DNA of 64,000 nt from Bacteroidota bacterium (GTDB lineage Bacteria; Bacteroidota; Bacteroidia; Bacteroidales; VadinHA17): positions 120,921-184,920 of the forward strand of contig JADFDS010000039.1 of assembly GCA_018262715.1 (NCBI GenBank), read 5' to 3'. The number at the start of each line of letters is the position of its first letter. The stretch's first letter is position 1. The notes below the pieces were generated by a model. The model was not told the DNA's origin, made no database searches, and worked only from the letters and a program-made list of their open reading frames with translations. The position numbers were made by a program, and so were the translations under genes. Of the stretch, positions 35,163-42,962 are shown in pieces.

Positions 35163-37334
35163 ATGGCTGAACTGGCCGCACAGATACGCAGCAGGCAAAG
35201 CCTGGTGCTCAAAGCACTGCCTGCACCTGCAACTGCAGGAGACAGAAAGGCACTCACCATTGCCACCGATATAGCCAGGTCATATTACCCACCCGACAGC
35301 AAATACCTGGGTGAGCCATTGCCCCTGTACTACCTTGAACTTGCAAGAGTTACAGCATCGGCCATCGGCCTGGGACTCCCGGCTGTGATCAGTGCATTGC
35401 TCTCCGGCGTCAGGGAAGGCACTGAAGCGTGGTCAAGCATTGATACACTGAAAGATCCTTCAATAAAGCAGGTGATCAAAGGGCTGTCACGTGTCACTGC
35501 CCTGAAAGGCAGGGATTTCACCGGCCAGGCAGAGAACTTCCGCAAACTGCTTCTCTCGCTGGCAGATGATGGCAGGGTGATACTGATAGCACTGGCTGAA
35601 CGGCTGCTTGTCATGAGGCGCCTCGACTGGCTTCCTGAAAAAGAAAGGCTTCCTGTAGCCTCGGAGACCTATTTTCTCTTCGCGCCACTGGCGCACAGGC
35701 TGGGCTACTATAACATTAAGTCAGAGATGGAAGACCTGGCAATGAAGCTCATGGAACCGGAAGAGTACGGCGCGATCGAAGCCAGGCTGAAGCAGACAAC
35801 CACATCAAGAAACAGGCTCATCAGGGAGTTCTCGGAGCCGGTGGCGGAGAAACTTGACTCCATGGGCATCAGGTACGAACTCAAGAGCCGCACCAAGTCA
35901 ATTCACTCCATCTGGCAGAAGATGAAGCGCCAGGGAGTGGCATTCGAGGAGGTATTCGACATCTTTGCAATAAGAATAATCATCGACACCGACCCCGCAC
36001 ATGAGAAATCGTCGTGCTGGCAGGTTTATTCCGTGGTGACTGACCTCTATCAGCCAGATCCGAGCAGGATGCGCGACTGGATCTCGGTGCCCAAGACAAA
36101 CGGCTATGAATCTCTCCACACCACTGTGGTGACTCCTGCCGGCCGCTGGGTGGAGGTTCAGATACGCACAAGGCGAATGGATGAAATCGCTGAGAAAGGC
36201 CTTGCCGCTCACTTCCGCTACAAGGGCATCAAGGGTGAGGGCGGCCTCGATGCATGGATGGCGCAGATGCGCGAAGTCCTTGGCACAGTGGAGAAGGAGG
36301 GAAGCGACTTCCTCGGGGACATAAGACCCGGCCTCTACGCTGACGAGGTGTTTGTTTTTACCCCGAAGGGGGAAGTAAGACAGCTGCCCGTGGGCGCCAC
36401 GCTGCTCGACTTTGCATTTGACATACATACGGAGGTGGGCTCCAAGTGCATAGGAGGAAAGATCAACGGCCGTAACGTACAGCTTAAACAAAAGCTGCAG
36501 AACGGTGACCACGTATCAGTCATAACCTCGTCAAAACAAACGCCGAAGCGCGACTGGCTGTCGTTTGTCATCACCAACAAGGCCCGCACCAAGATTAAAC
36601 AGGCTCTTAACGAGGAGAAGTTCAGGCTGGCAGCCGACGGCAAGGAGATGCTCACCCGCAGACTCAAGAACTGGAAGATCCCCTATGGCGATGCCACCGT
36701 GGTTAAACTGCTCACTGAGTATGGGTTCAAAACGTCACAGGATCTATATTTCAGTATCGCCATCGGCGAAACAGACCTCCTCCAGATCAAGAAGGTGCTG
36801 CTCAGGACAGAGGAGCAACCTGAGGAAACCACGGCCAGGACACCCGAACAGCATCCCCAGGAAGAGACAGGTACCGTTGGCGATTATCTTGTTATAAATG
36901 AAAAGGTTGAAGGACTGGATTATAAACTGGCCAAGTGCTGCAACCCGGTCTTCGGCGATCGCATTTTCGGATTTGTAACCGTCCTTGAGGGGATCAAGAT
37001 CCACCGGGCAACCTGCCCGAATGCTGATTTCATGATATCGAACTTCCCTTACAGGGTTGTGAGGGCGCGTTGGACAAGGCTTGATTCTGCCAGAGGATTC
37101 CTGGCCCAGATCAGGCTGACAGGGGTGGAAAACCTGGGGATAGTGTCACGCATTACAGAGATCCTGACCGAATACAAGGGGGTGGCAGTCAAGAACTTCA
37201 CCTATAGCATGAACAACGGCCTCTTCGAGGGACAGATTGAGCTGCTGGTGCCGAATATCAATATCCTGTACAGCATAATCAAAAAGGTTCAGTCAGTCAA
37301 GGGGATCACCCGGGTAACCAGGGTGGACAGTTGA
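35163..37334 (+). CDS. RelA/SpoT-family (p)ppGpp synthetase with degenerate hydrolase domain
   Basis: Alarmone enzyme of 723 residues in the long RSH layout: N-terminal HD-like domain (30-170), synthetase (about 240-370), TGS (390-455), then a helical and Zn-finger-type region (LAKCCNPVFGDRI near 590) and a C-terminal ACT domain (650-723). The synthetase motifs are intact (DWISVPKTNGYESLHT, VEVQIRTRRMDEIAEKGLAAH). The hydrolase HDxxED motif, usually LLHDVVEDT, reads LLSGVREGT at 79-87, so both metal-binding His/Asp are lost. It is therefore probably a RelA-like synthetase only, needing a separate hydrolase. Its stop TGA begins a GATTTG repeat array. Confidence 0.92.
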   Translation: MAELAAQIRSRQSLVLKALPAPATAGDRKALTIATDIARSYYPPDSKYLGEPLPLYYLELARVTASAIGLGLPAVISALLSGVREGTEAWSSIDTLKDPSIKQVIKGLSRVTALKGRDFTGQAENFRKLLLSLADDGRVILIALAERLLVMRRLDWLPEKERLPVASETYFLFAPLAHRLGYYNIKSEMEDLAMKLMEPEEYGAIEARLKQTTTSRNRLIREFSEPVAEKLDSMGIRYELKSRTKSIHSIWQKMKRQGVAFEEVFDIFAIRIIIDTDPAHEKSSCWQVYSVVTDLYQPDPSRMRDWISVPKTNGYESLHTTVVTPAGRWVEVQIRTRRMDEIAEKGLAAHFRYKGIKGEGGLDAWMAQMREVLGTVEKEGSDFLGDIRPGLYADEVFVFTPKGEVRQLPVGATLLDFAFDIHTEVGSKCIGGKINGRNVQLKQKLQNGDHVSVITSSKQTPKRDWLSFVITNKARTKIKQALNEEKFRLAADGKEMLTRRLKNWKIPYGDATVVKLLTEYGFKTSQDLYFSIAIGETDLLQIKKVLLRTEEQPEETTARTPEQHPQEETGTVGDYLVINEKVEGLDYKLAKCCNPVFGDRIFGFVTVLEGIKIHRATCPNADFMISNFPYRVVRARWTRLDSARGFLAQIRLTGVENLGIVSRITEILTEYKGVAVKNFTYSMNNGLFEGQIELLVPNINILYSIIKKVQSVKGITRVTRVDS

Positions 37335-37413
37335 TTTGTGATTGCCGATTTGCGATTTACGATTTACCAAAAAAATTCGCAAATCGCAATTCGCAATTCT
37401 CAAATCGCAAATC
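37332..37413. repeat. Opposed GATTTGC arrays between two convergent genes
   Basis: From the relA stop: TGATTTG, GATTGCC, GATTTGC, GATTTAC, GATTTACC. After an A-run the same family appears in reverse (GCAAATC, GCAATTC, GCAATTC, TCAAATC, GCAAATC) up to one base from the DnaE stop. The halves are complementary and could form a long hairpin, perhaps serving both genes as a terminator. Confidence 0.8.
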
Positions 37414-37414
37414 T

Positions 37415-40366
37415 TCAGTATCTGGGGTCAGGCTGCACTGGCAGCTTCGCCATCTTTTCCACCTCGACGGAAGTATAACCGAATTCGTCAACAACTTTAC
37501 CCTGGATAAGATAGGTGCCGCTGCCGCGAAACGGCCAGCCGGCAAGTGACTGCGGGAAATGGGTTGTGTCAAAGAACTCTCCGTCATTGTCGATGAAGCA
37601 GCCGAAGTTCATCCATTCATGCTTGACGGTCTTGATGTACTTTACGGTCACCAGGTGGCCCACCATCCTGACCCGGCGGCTCACGGCACCCTTCATGCCC
37701 GCGGCAGTCACATCGCCCCTGAACTTTGTCTGCAGCAGGTCAAACCATGTCAGCGTTACGGGAAATCCGAGCAGTTCAATCTCGTCATAGGCATCCTCGA
37801 GCTTCGACTGCTCGAAAGGAGGCATGGAAAACCTCTTTGGCTCGGGGTTGAAAAGGGTGCGGGCCGTCTCGCTCTTACCCCTGTTGATAAGCATGTGTGC
37901 CTCCCACAGTAGCAGCGCCTTGCTCTTCCCGGTAAACCGGAACGCACCGGTTCTTATCAGTATGACGGTCTGCTCGAGACCAGGACCTATACGTGAGATG
38001 AAGTCCTCTATCCCGCTGAAAATGCCATTTTTATCCCTGTCGATGATGAGGGCTTTTGCGAGATTCGTTTCCAGTCCCTGGATGTGTATCAGTCCGACGA
38101 ATATGGTTTTGTCATACAGGGTGGTTTTGTATGTGCTGCGGTTGATGCAGGGGGCCTCGATGACGGCTCCCTCACGACGGGCCTCCTGAACATAAACCCA
38201 GGTACGGTAGAACCCGCCGAAATTGTTGATTACGGCTACCATGAATTCGAGGGGATAGTGCGCTTTCAGCCAGAGGCTCTGGAAGCTCTCCACGGCGTAT
38301 GAGGCAGAGTGAGCCTTGGAGAAAGAGTATCCTGCAAACGACTCAATCTGGCGCCACACCTCCTTCGTGATCTCCTCAGGATAGCCCTTGTCACGGCAGT
38401 TGCTGAAAAAGCGTTCAGTGATCTTCTGCATCTCCTTCTTCGAGCGGTACTTGCCGCTCATGGCACGCCGGAGCGTGTCGGCATCGGAGAGGTCGAGGCC
38501 GGCGAAGTGATGACACACCTTCAGCACATCCTCCTGGTAGACCATCACCCCGAAGGTCTCGCTGAGAAGATCCTTCATCACCGGGTGGATATACTCGAAG
38601 TTGTCAGGGTGATGGAAGCGATAGATGAACTGCCGCATCATCCCCGAGCGCGCCACACCGGGCCTGATGACAGAGCTTGCTGCCACAAGTGTCAGGTAAT
38701 CATCACATTTAAGCTTCTGAAGCAGTCCGCGCATAGAGGGACTCTCGATATAGAAACAGCCTTTGGCGTCGCCGCGGCGAAGATGGTCCTTCACCAGCGG
38801 GTCATTCTTGAACTGCTGGATGGCGTGCACGTCCACATCCACACCACGGTTGGCACGTATGATCTCCGCACTTTCCCTGATGTGTCCTATGCCTCTCTGG
38901 CTCAGTATGTCAAGTTTCTCATAGCCAAGCTCTTCGGCGGTGTACATGTCCCACTGAGTGGTGGGAAAACCCTTTGGTGGCATGTCAAGTGCAGTGTAGC
39001 AGCACAGCGGTTCCTCCGAGATGAGCACTCCGCCGGCATGGATGCTCCGCAGGTTGGGAAAGTCGGCGATCTTGTTGCCGGTCTCGAAGATAAGATCCTG
39101 AATCTCACCCCTGTTGCTCTCGGCGGAGGGGTTTGCTATCAGGGCATCAATCTCATCGACGGGCAGTCCGTGCACCTTGCCCAGCTCGCGCACTATCGAC
39201 TTGCCCCGGAAGGTGTTGATGGTGCCAAGGAGGGCCGTGTGACGGTGGCCGTAGCGGCGGAAGATATACTCGGTTACGGTGTCACGCTCCTTCCAGGAAT
39301 AGTCTATGTCAAAGTCGGGCGGCGAGGTCCGTTTCGGGTTGATGAACCTCTCGAAGTAAAGGTTCAGGTCAATGGGATCAACATTGGTGATCTTCAGGCA
39401 GTAAGCAACGACGGAGTTAGCCCCGCTGCCACGTCCCACATGGTAAAATCCGCAGGCCATTGAGTAGCGTATGATGTCCCATGTTATGAGGAAGTAAGCC
39501 GAGAAGCCGAGGCGGTCAATTATCTCCAGCTCGTGGCGCACCCGTTCTTCTGCCACCCTGTTGTTCTTCCCGTATCGGTACTTCATGCCGTCCCATGCCA
39601 GTTTCTCGAGCAGGAGCTTGTCATCGTACCTGCTGGCAGAGTATATTTTTTTGTTTTTCGGGGTGGTGAAGTCGATCTCCAGCGAACAGTCGTTCAGCAG
39701 CCTGCGCGTGTTGTCTGTTACCTGCGGCCACATGGAGAAAGGACCTGACGCGTCTGCTTCCGGGATGATGTACTCATCGGGTGAGCCGGTCATCTCCGGG
39801 GTGAGACGGCTGAGGAGGATGTTGTTGTCCACTGCGCGCAGGCTGCGGTGCACCGGATAGTCAGCGGGCGACTCCATGGTGACGGTATGAAGGATCACGC
39901 ACCGGGCTATGTCGCTCTTTTTCATTGATATGAGGCGGCCGGCGGAGGAGGGTCGTATGCCGAGGTACTCGTTGTCGCGCAGTACGTCGCGGGGAGCGCT
40001 GAAGGAGCCGTTGATGCCGCCGGCCGGGTAGATGACATACGCGTTGGGGAAGGAGGGAGGGCATGGCGGGAGCGGATCACCGCTGATATTGTGACGGGTA
40101 AGGAACTCGTTCAGCTCACGGAAGCCCTCGTTGTTTCGTGCTATGCCTATGTAAAGCAGCCTGTTGCCGTCGCGGAACTCTATCCCGGCGGCCGGGGTGA
40201 TGTTGCGGCTGCGGCACTCACGTACAAAATCGGGTACCCCGGTGGTGTTATTGATATCGGTCAGCACCAGGCGCTCCACGCCCGCAGCCGCAGCGAGCTC
40301 AGAAAGGCGCTCCACGGTGAGGGTGCCGTAACGGAGGCTGTTGTATGAGTGGCAGTTGATGTACAT
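37415..40366 (-). CDS. DnaE-type DNA polymerase III alpha, short accessory copy
   Basis: C-family DNA polymerase of 983 residues, shorter than a replicative DnaE (about 1,160 or more). Polymerase signatures are GRGSGANSVVAYCL near 315, the metal-binding PDFDIDYSW near 355, a DxDILSQRG-like EKLDILSQRG near 485, and FAGYSFSKAHSASYAV near 680. An OB-fold (VGHLVTVKYIKT) lies near the end. The PHP metal site is degraded: HxHS reads NCHS and TDHGN reads TDINN, so proofreading or phosphatase activity is unlikely. With dinB and a LexA-like regulator beside it, an ImuC/DnaE2-like translesion role is likely. Confidence 0.88.
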   Translation of the reverse strand: MYINCHSYNSLRYGTLTVERLSELAAAAGVERLVLTDINNTTGVPDFVRECRSRNITPAAGIEFRDGNRLLYIGIARNNEGFRELNEFLTRHNISGDPLPPCPPSFPNAYVIYPAGGINGSFSAPRDVLRDNEYLGIRPSSAGRLISMKKSDIARCVILHTVTMESPADYPVHRSLRAVDNNILLSRLTPEMTGSPDEYIIPEADASGPFSMWPQVTDNTRRLLNDCSLEIDFTTPKNKKIYSASRYDDKLLLEKLAWDGMKYRYGKNNRVAEERVRHELEIIDRLGFSAYFLITWDIIRYSMACGFYHVGRGSGANSVVAYCLKITNVDPIDLNLYFERFINPKRTSPPDFDIDYSWKERDTVTEYIFRRYGHRHTALLGTINTFRGKSIVRELGKVHGLPVDEIDALIANPSAESNRGEIQDLIFETGNKIADFPNLRSIHAGGVLISEEPLCCYTALDMPPKGFPTTQWDMYTAEELGYEKLDILSQRGIGHIRESAEIIRANRGVDVDVHAIQQFKNDPLVKDHLRRGDAKGCFYIESPSMRGLLQKLKCDDYLTLVAASSVIRPGVARSGMMRQFIYRFHHPDNFEYIHPVMKDLLSETFGVMVYQEDVLKVCHHFAGLDLSDADTLRRAMSGKYRSKKEMQKITERFFSNCRDKGYPEEITKEVWRQIESFAGYSFSKAHSASYAVESFQSLWLKAHYPLEFMVAVINNFGGFYRTWVYVQEARREGAVIEAPCINRSTYKTTLYDKTIFVGLIHIQGLETNLAKALIIDRDKNGIFSGIEDFISRIGPGLEQTVILIRTGAFRFTGKSKALLLWEAHMLINRGKSETARTLFNPEPKRFSMPPFEQSKLEDAYDEIELLGFPVTLTWFDLLQTKFRGDVTAAGMKGAVSRRVRMVGHLVTVKYIKTVKHEWMNFGCFIDNDGEFFDTTHFPQSLAGWPFRGSGTYLIQGKVVDEFGYTSVEVEKMAKLPVQPDPRY

Positions 40367-40368
40367 TG

Positions 40369-40506
40369 TCTCAAGTCTGAAGGTCTGATGTCTGAAGGTC
40401 TGATGTCTGAAGGTCTGAAGGTCTGTCGCTTTGTTCCGTCTGAAGGTCTTGATATCTTAGAATCTTTTGACTCTCAGACTCTCAGACTCTCAGACCTTCA
40501 GACCTA
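40369..40506. repeat. TCTGAAGG/TCTGATG repeat array between dnaE-type gene and dinB
   Basis: Nearly the whole 137-base gap is short repeats. On the left are seven TCTGAAGG or TCTGATG units. A central unique patch follows, then reverse-oriented CTCAGACT and CCTTCAGA units. Read from dinB, the array starts inside its TAG stop (TAGGTCTGAAGGTCTGA). The halves can pair into a long hairpin. Confidence 0.8.
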
Positions 40507-41745
40507 ATATCTCCATCCCCGCAGTCGTTCCTCCATTCGTGATTTCTCTGCCAGCAGTTCTGACGCCTTTCTGAGCTCGCGCTCGCTCCGCTCCGCGGCG
40601 GTCATCACCCCGGCCGCCCGGCGGATGGCATGACGGCCAAAACGGCCCCGCAGCCTGTCCATTGTCATATAGAGACTCACCATCTCCGGCGTGTCTTCAA
40701 ACATATTCAGCTGCTGCACACCCCGCACCAGTCCGCTCACCTTCACCCCGATGAGCCTGATGAGCATGCGCCGCTGCCAGAGACGCCGGAAGAGACTCTG
40801 CGCCTCGCTGATGAGCACATGGTCAAAGGCGGTGTAGGGCACCCGCTGCTGCAGCGTGTGAGTGTCAAAGTCAGAGTACCGTATCCGTACCGTCAGGCAT
40901 GACGCCAGCTTCTCCTGGCGGCGCAGCTCATAGGCCAGCTTCTCGGTCATGCTCACTATCATCTGGTTGAGCATCACCGTGTCAGTGGTGTCACGGTCAA
41001 ACGTGTGCTCGGTGCTGATAGACTTCTGCTCTGAGTAACTGATGACAGGTGTATTGTCAATGCCATTGGCCTTCTTCCATATCTCCATGCCGTTCTGACC
41101 CATGAGCGACCCGAGCATCTCGGCCGGGATGACACGCAGCGTATGTATCGTGGAGATGCCCATAGAGCGCAGCGTGTGATATGTCTTCTGCCCTATCATC
41201 GGTATCTTCCTGATGGAGAGCGGATCGAGGAAGGGGAGGACCTGCTGCTGCGCCACCTCCCGCTCACCGTTGGGCTTCGCCTCTCCGGCAGCAATCTTAG
41301 AGACGGTCTTGTTGACCGACAGCCCGATGGAGATGGGCAGCCCCGTCTCCCGTATGATAGTGTCACGCAGCTCATGCGACCAGCCGGCACAACCGTGGAA
41401 TCGCTCCATCCCGGTGAGATCAATGTAGTGCTCATCCACCGACGCCTTCTCATAGAGCGGCGCCTTGTCGGCGATGATGTCAGTCACCATCCTTGAATAT
41501 TTCGTGTACATCTCCATGTCACCGCGGATGAATACCGCCTCGGGACACATGGCGCGGGCCATCTTCATCGGCATGGCCGAGCTGACGCCGAAGCTGCGCG
41601 CCTCGTAGCTGCAGCTCGAGACCACCCCGCGGTCAGAGCTGCCTCCGATGATCACGGGACGGCCATTGAGCCGGCTGTCGCGAACCCTCTCCACCGACAC
41701 GAAAAAGGTGTCGAGGTCAAGATGCAATATGCTGCGTGCGTCCAT
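40504..41745 (-). CDS. dinB: Y-family DNA polymerase (DinB/Pol IV-like)
   Basis: Translesion polymerase of 413 residues. All catalytic residues are present: D10 in HLDLDTFF and D104/E105 in ASVDEHYIDLT. This separates it from catalytically dead ImuB proteins. Fingers and thumb segments follow (YEARSFGVSSAMPM, LSIRKIPMIGQKTYHTL), then the little-finger domain. A clamp-binding motif QLNMF is at 345-349. The start is ATG 41745; the frame is open to 41943, but the extra 66 codons are translated repeat. Stop TAG overlaps the next repeat array. The gene is bracketed by repeats on both sides. Confidence 0.93.
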   Translation of the reverse strand: MDARSILHLDLDTFFVSVERVRDSRLNGRPVIIGGSSDRGVVSSCSYEARSFGVSSAMPMKMARAMCPEAVFIRGDMEMYTKYSRMVTDIIADKAPLYEKASVDEHYIDLTGMERFHGCAGWSHELRDTIIRETGLPISIGLSVNKTVSKIAAGEAKPNGEREVAQQQVLPFLDPLSIRKIPMIGQKTYHTLRSMGISTIHTLRVIPAEMLGSLMGQNGMEIWKKANGIDNTPVISYSEQKSISTEHTFDRDTTDTVMLNQMIVSMTEKLAYELRRQEKLASCLTVRIRYSDFDTHTLQQRVPYTAFDHVLISEAQSLFRRLWQRRMLIRLIGVKVSGLVRGVQQLNMFEDTPEMVSLYMTMDRLRGRFGRHAIRRAAGVMTAAERSERELRKASELLAEKSRMEERLRGWRY

Positions 41746-41751
41746 GGTTAA

Positions 41752-41940
41752 AGGTCTGAAGGTCTGAAAGTCTGAAGGTCGGAAGGTCTGGAACTGCGCT
41801 CCGTCGTGCGGTCCTGCAGCCTGGCGGTCTGCCGGAGCGAAGCTGAGATCCCGGCCGTGAGGCAGAGACGGTCCTGCAGTCAAAGAATCAAAACCGCAGG
41901 ACCTTAAGACATCAGACCTTTCGACTTTCAGACTTTTTTT
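41752..41940. repeat. TCTGAAGG repeats upstream of dinB
   Basis: Four direct AAGGTCTGAA-like units (41754-41790) lie beside the dinB start. Reverse-oriented CATCAGACC and TTTCAGAC units lie at 41909-41935. Between them is about 110 bases of GC-rich non-coding sequence with small inverted repeats (GGTCCTGCAG and CCGCAGGACC). It is the same family as the array on the other side of dinB. Confidence 0.7.
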
Positions 41941-41950
41941 CATTTTCTGC

Positions 41951-41980
41951 TTGTTATTTCAAAAACTTAATTTATCTTTG
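41951..41980 (+). promoter_or_regulatory. Promoter of the LexA-like regulator
   Basis: TTG (41951-41953), 19 bases, then TATCTTTG (41973-41980), an exact TAnnTTTG. The predicted start site is near 41986, inside the first operator-like palindrome. Confidence 0.65.
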
Positions 41981-42018
41981 ATTAGAAATTAATCAAACAT
42001 GTGATTACAATATAATCA
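41979..42018. promoter_or_regulatory. Paired operators TGATTA-N5-TAATCA
   Basis: Two palindromes with identical six-base arms but different spacers: 41979-41995 (spacer GAAAT) and 42002-42018 (spacer CAATA). They are 23 bases centre to centre. They cover the -7 box edge, start site and leader of the LexA-like gene, and lie in the divergent region shared with dinB. This is the expected layout for an autorepressed SOS-type regulator. Confidence 0.7.
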
Positions 42019-42029
42019 AATTTTGTAAT

Positions 42030-42854
42030 ATGTACTTCGCATCGAACATAAAATTTTTGAGAAAACGCCGCGGACGTACACAGGATGACGTGGCATCAGC
42101 CCTGCAGATGAAACGGCCAACCCTCAGCGGCTATGAGAACGGCGTGGCACAGCCCGGAATAGAAGCACTGGTGGCTTTTTCCGGATACTTCAACATCTCG
42201 CTTGACACTATGCTCAAGATAGACCTGACCCGCCTCTCCGAGAGCCAGCTGGGCGAGCTCGAGAGGGGATATGATGCATATATCAGGGGGAGCAACCTCA
42301 GGGTCCTGACCACTACGGTAGCCCCTGACAACCGGGAAAATATCGAGCTCGTCAGCGAAAAGGCCAAGGCGGGCTATACCACCGGTTATGCTGATCCGGA
42401 ATTCATTGGTGACCTCCCCCTGTTTAACCTGCCATTCCTGTCGCCAGACCGCAAGTACCGCACATTCCAGCTGAAGGGCGACTCCATGCTGCCCATCCCC
42501 GACAGATCATGGGTCACCGGCGAGTTTATGCAGGACTGGCGTGACATAAGGAGCGGACAGGCATATATCATTCTTACGTCGGATGACGGCATTGTCTTCA
42601 AGGTTGCCGAGAATAACATTGAGAAGAGCGGCCGCCTGGTACTCTATTCACTCAACCCGCTCTATGAACCTTATGAGGTCCACATAAGTGACATCCGGGA
42701 AGTATGGAAGTTCGTACATTATATAAGCGACGAACTCCCGGAACCGGTACTCCCCGAGAAACAACTCCTCCGGACCGTTGCCTCAATGAAACAGGACCTG
42801 TACCAGCTAAAAAAGAGCATGGGTCGTGACATCGAGGATGCGAAAGAACTCTGA
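42030..42854 (+). CDS. LexA-like regulator (XRE helix-turn-helix plus S24 peptidase)
   Basis: A 274-residue repressor of the CI/LexA self-cleaving class. The N-terminal XRE helix-turn-helix is at about 5-60 (RTQDDVASALQMKRPTLSGYENG). A hinge contains the Ala-Gly bond A114-G115 (KAKAGYTTG), the typical cleavage site. The S24 domain has the catalytic serine S152 in KGDSMLPI and lysine K191 in GIVFKVAEN. An extra C-terminal helix (about 245-274) follows. The intact serine/lysine dyad predicts RecA-stimulated autocleavage. It is divergent from dinB and the DnaE-type gene across two matching operators, so it probably controls them and itself. Confidence 0.9.
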   Translation: MYFASNIKFLRKRRGRTQDDVASALQMKRPTLSGYENGVAQPGIEALVAFSGYFNISLDTMLKIDLTRLSESQLGELERGYDAYIRGSNLRVLTTTVAPDNRENIELVSEKAKAGYTTGYADPEFIGDLPLFNLPFLSPDRKYRTFQLKGDSMLPIPDRSWVTGEFMQDWRDIRSGQAYIILTSDDGIVFKVAENNIEKSGRLVLYSLNPLYEPYEVHISDIREVWKFVHYISDELPEPVLPEKQLLRTVASMKQDLYQLKKSMGRDIEDAKEL

Positions 42855-42877
42855 ACCAATACGTTGCTGCAAACAAA

Positions 42878-42885
42878 TATTTTTG
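42878..42885 (+). promoter_or_regulatory. -7 box TATTTTTG upstream of the pseudo-M48 gene
   Basis: Exact TAnnTTTG match 24 bases after the LexA-like gene and 77 bases before the next ATG. Confidence 0.4.
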
Positions 42886-42962
42886 TGCCGGCACTGCAAT
42901 GCAGCACGATATTTGTAGTTTATTGTACATTCTGAAACCAATGTCATTTAAGAGTTGTTACC

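Noticed and set aside
38309..39463. Long open frame (384 codons) opposite the DnaE-type gene
   Set aside because: Lies entirely antisense to a clear polymerase gene; it is a by-product of codon use on the other strand and has no family features.
41746..41943. N-terminal extension of dinB by 66 codons
   Set aside because: The extension is translated TCTGAAGG repeat and spacer; Y-family homology starts at ATG 41745.
41752..42018. Replication origin because of AT-rich repeats
   Set aside because: No DnaA boxes or dnaA/dnaN genes nearby; the palindromes fit a repressor operator better.
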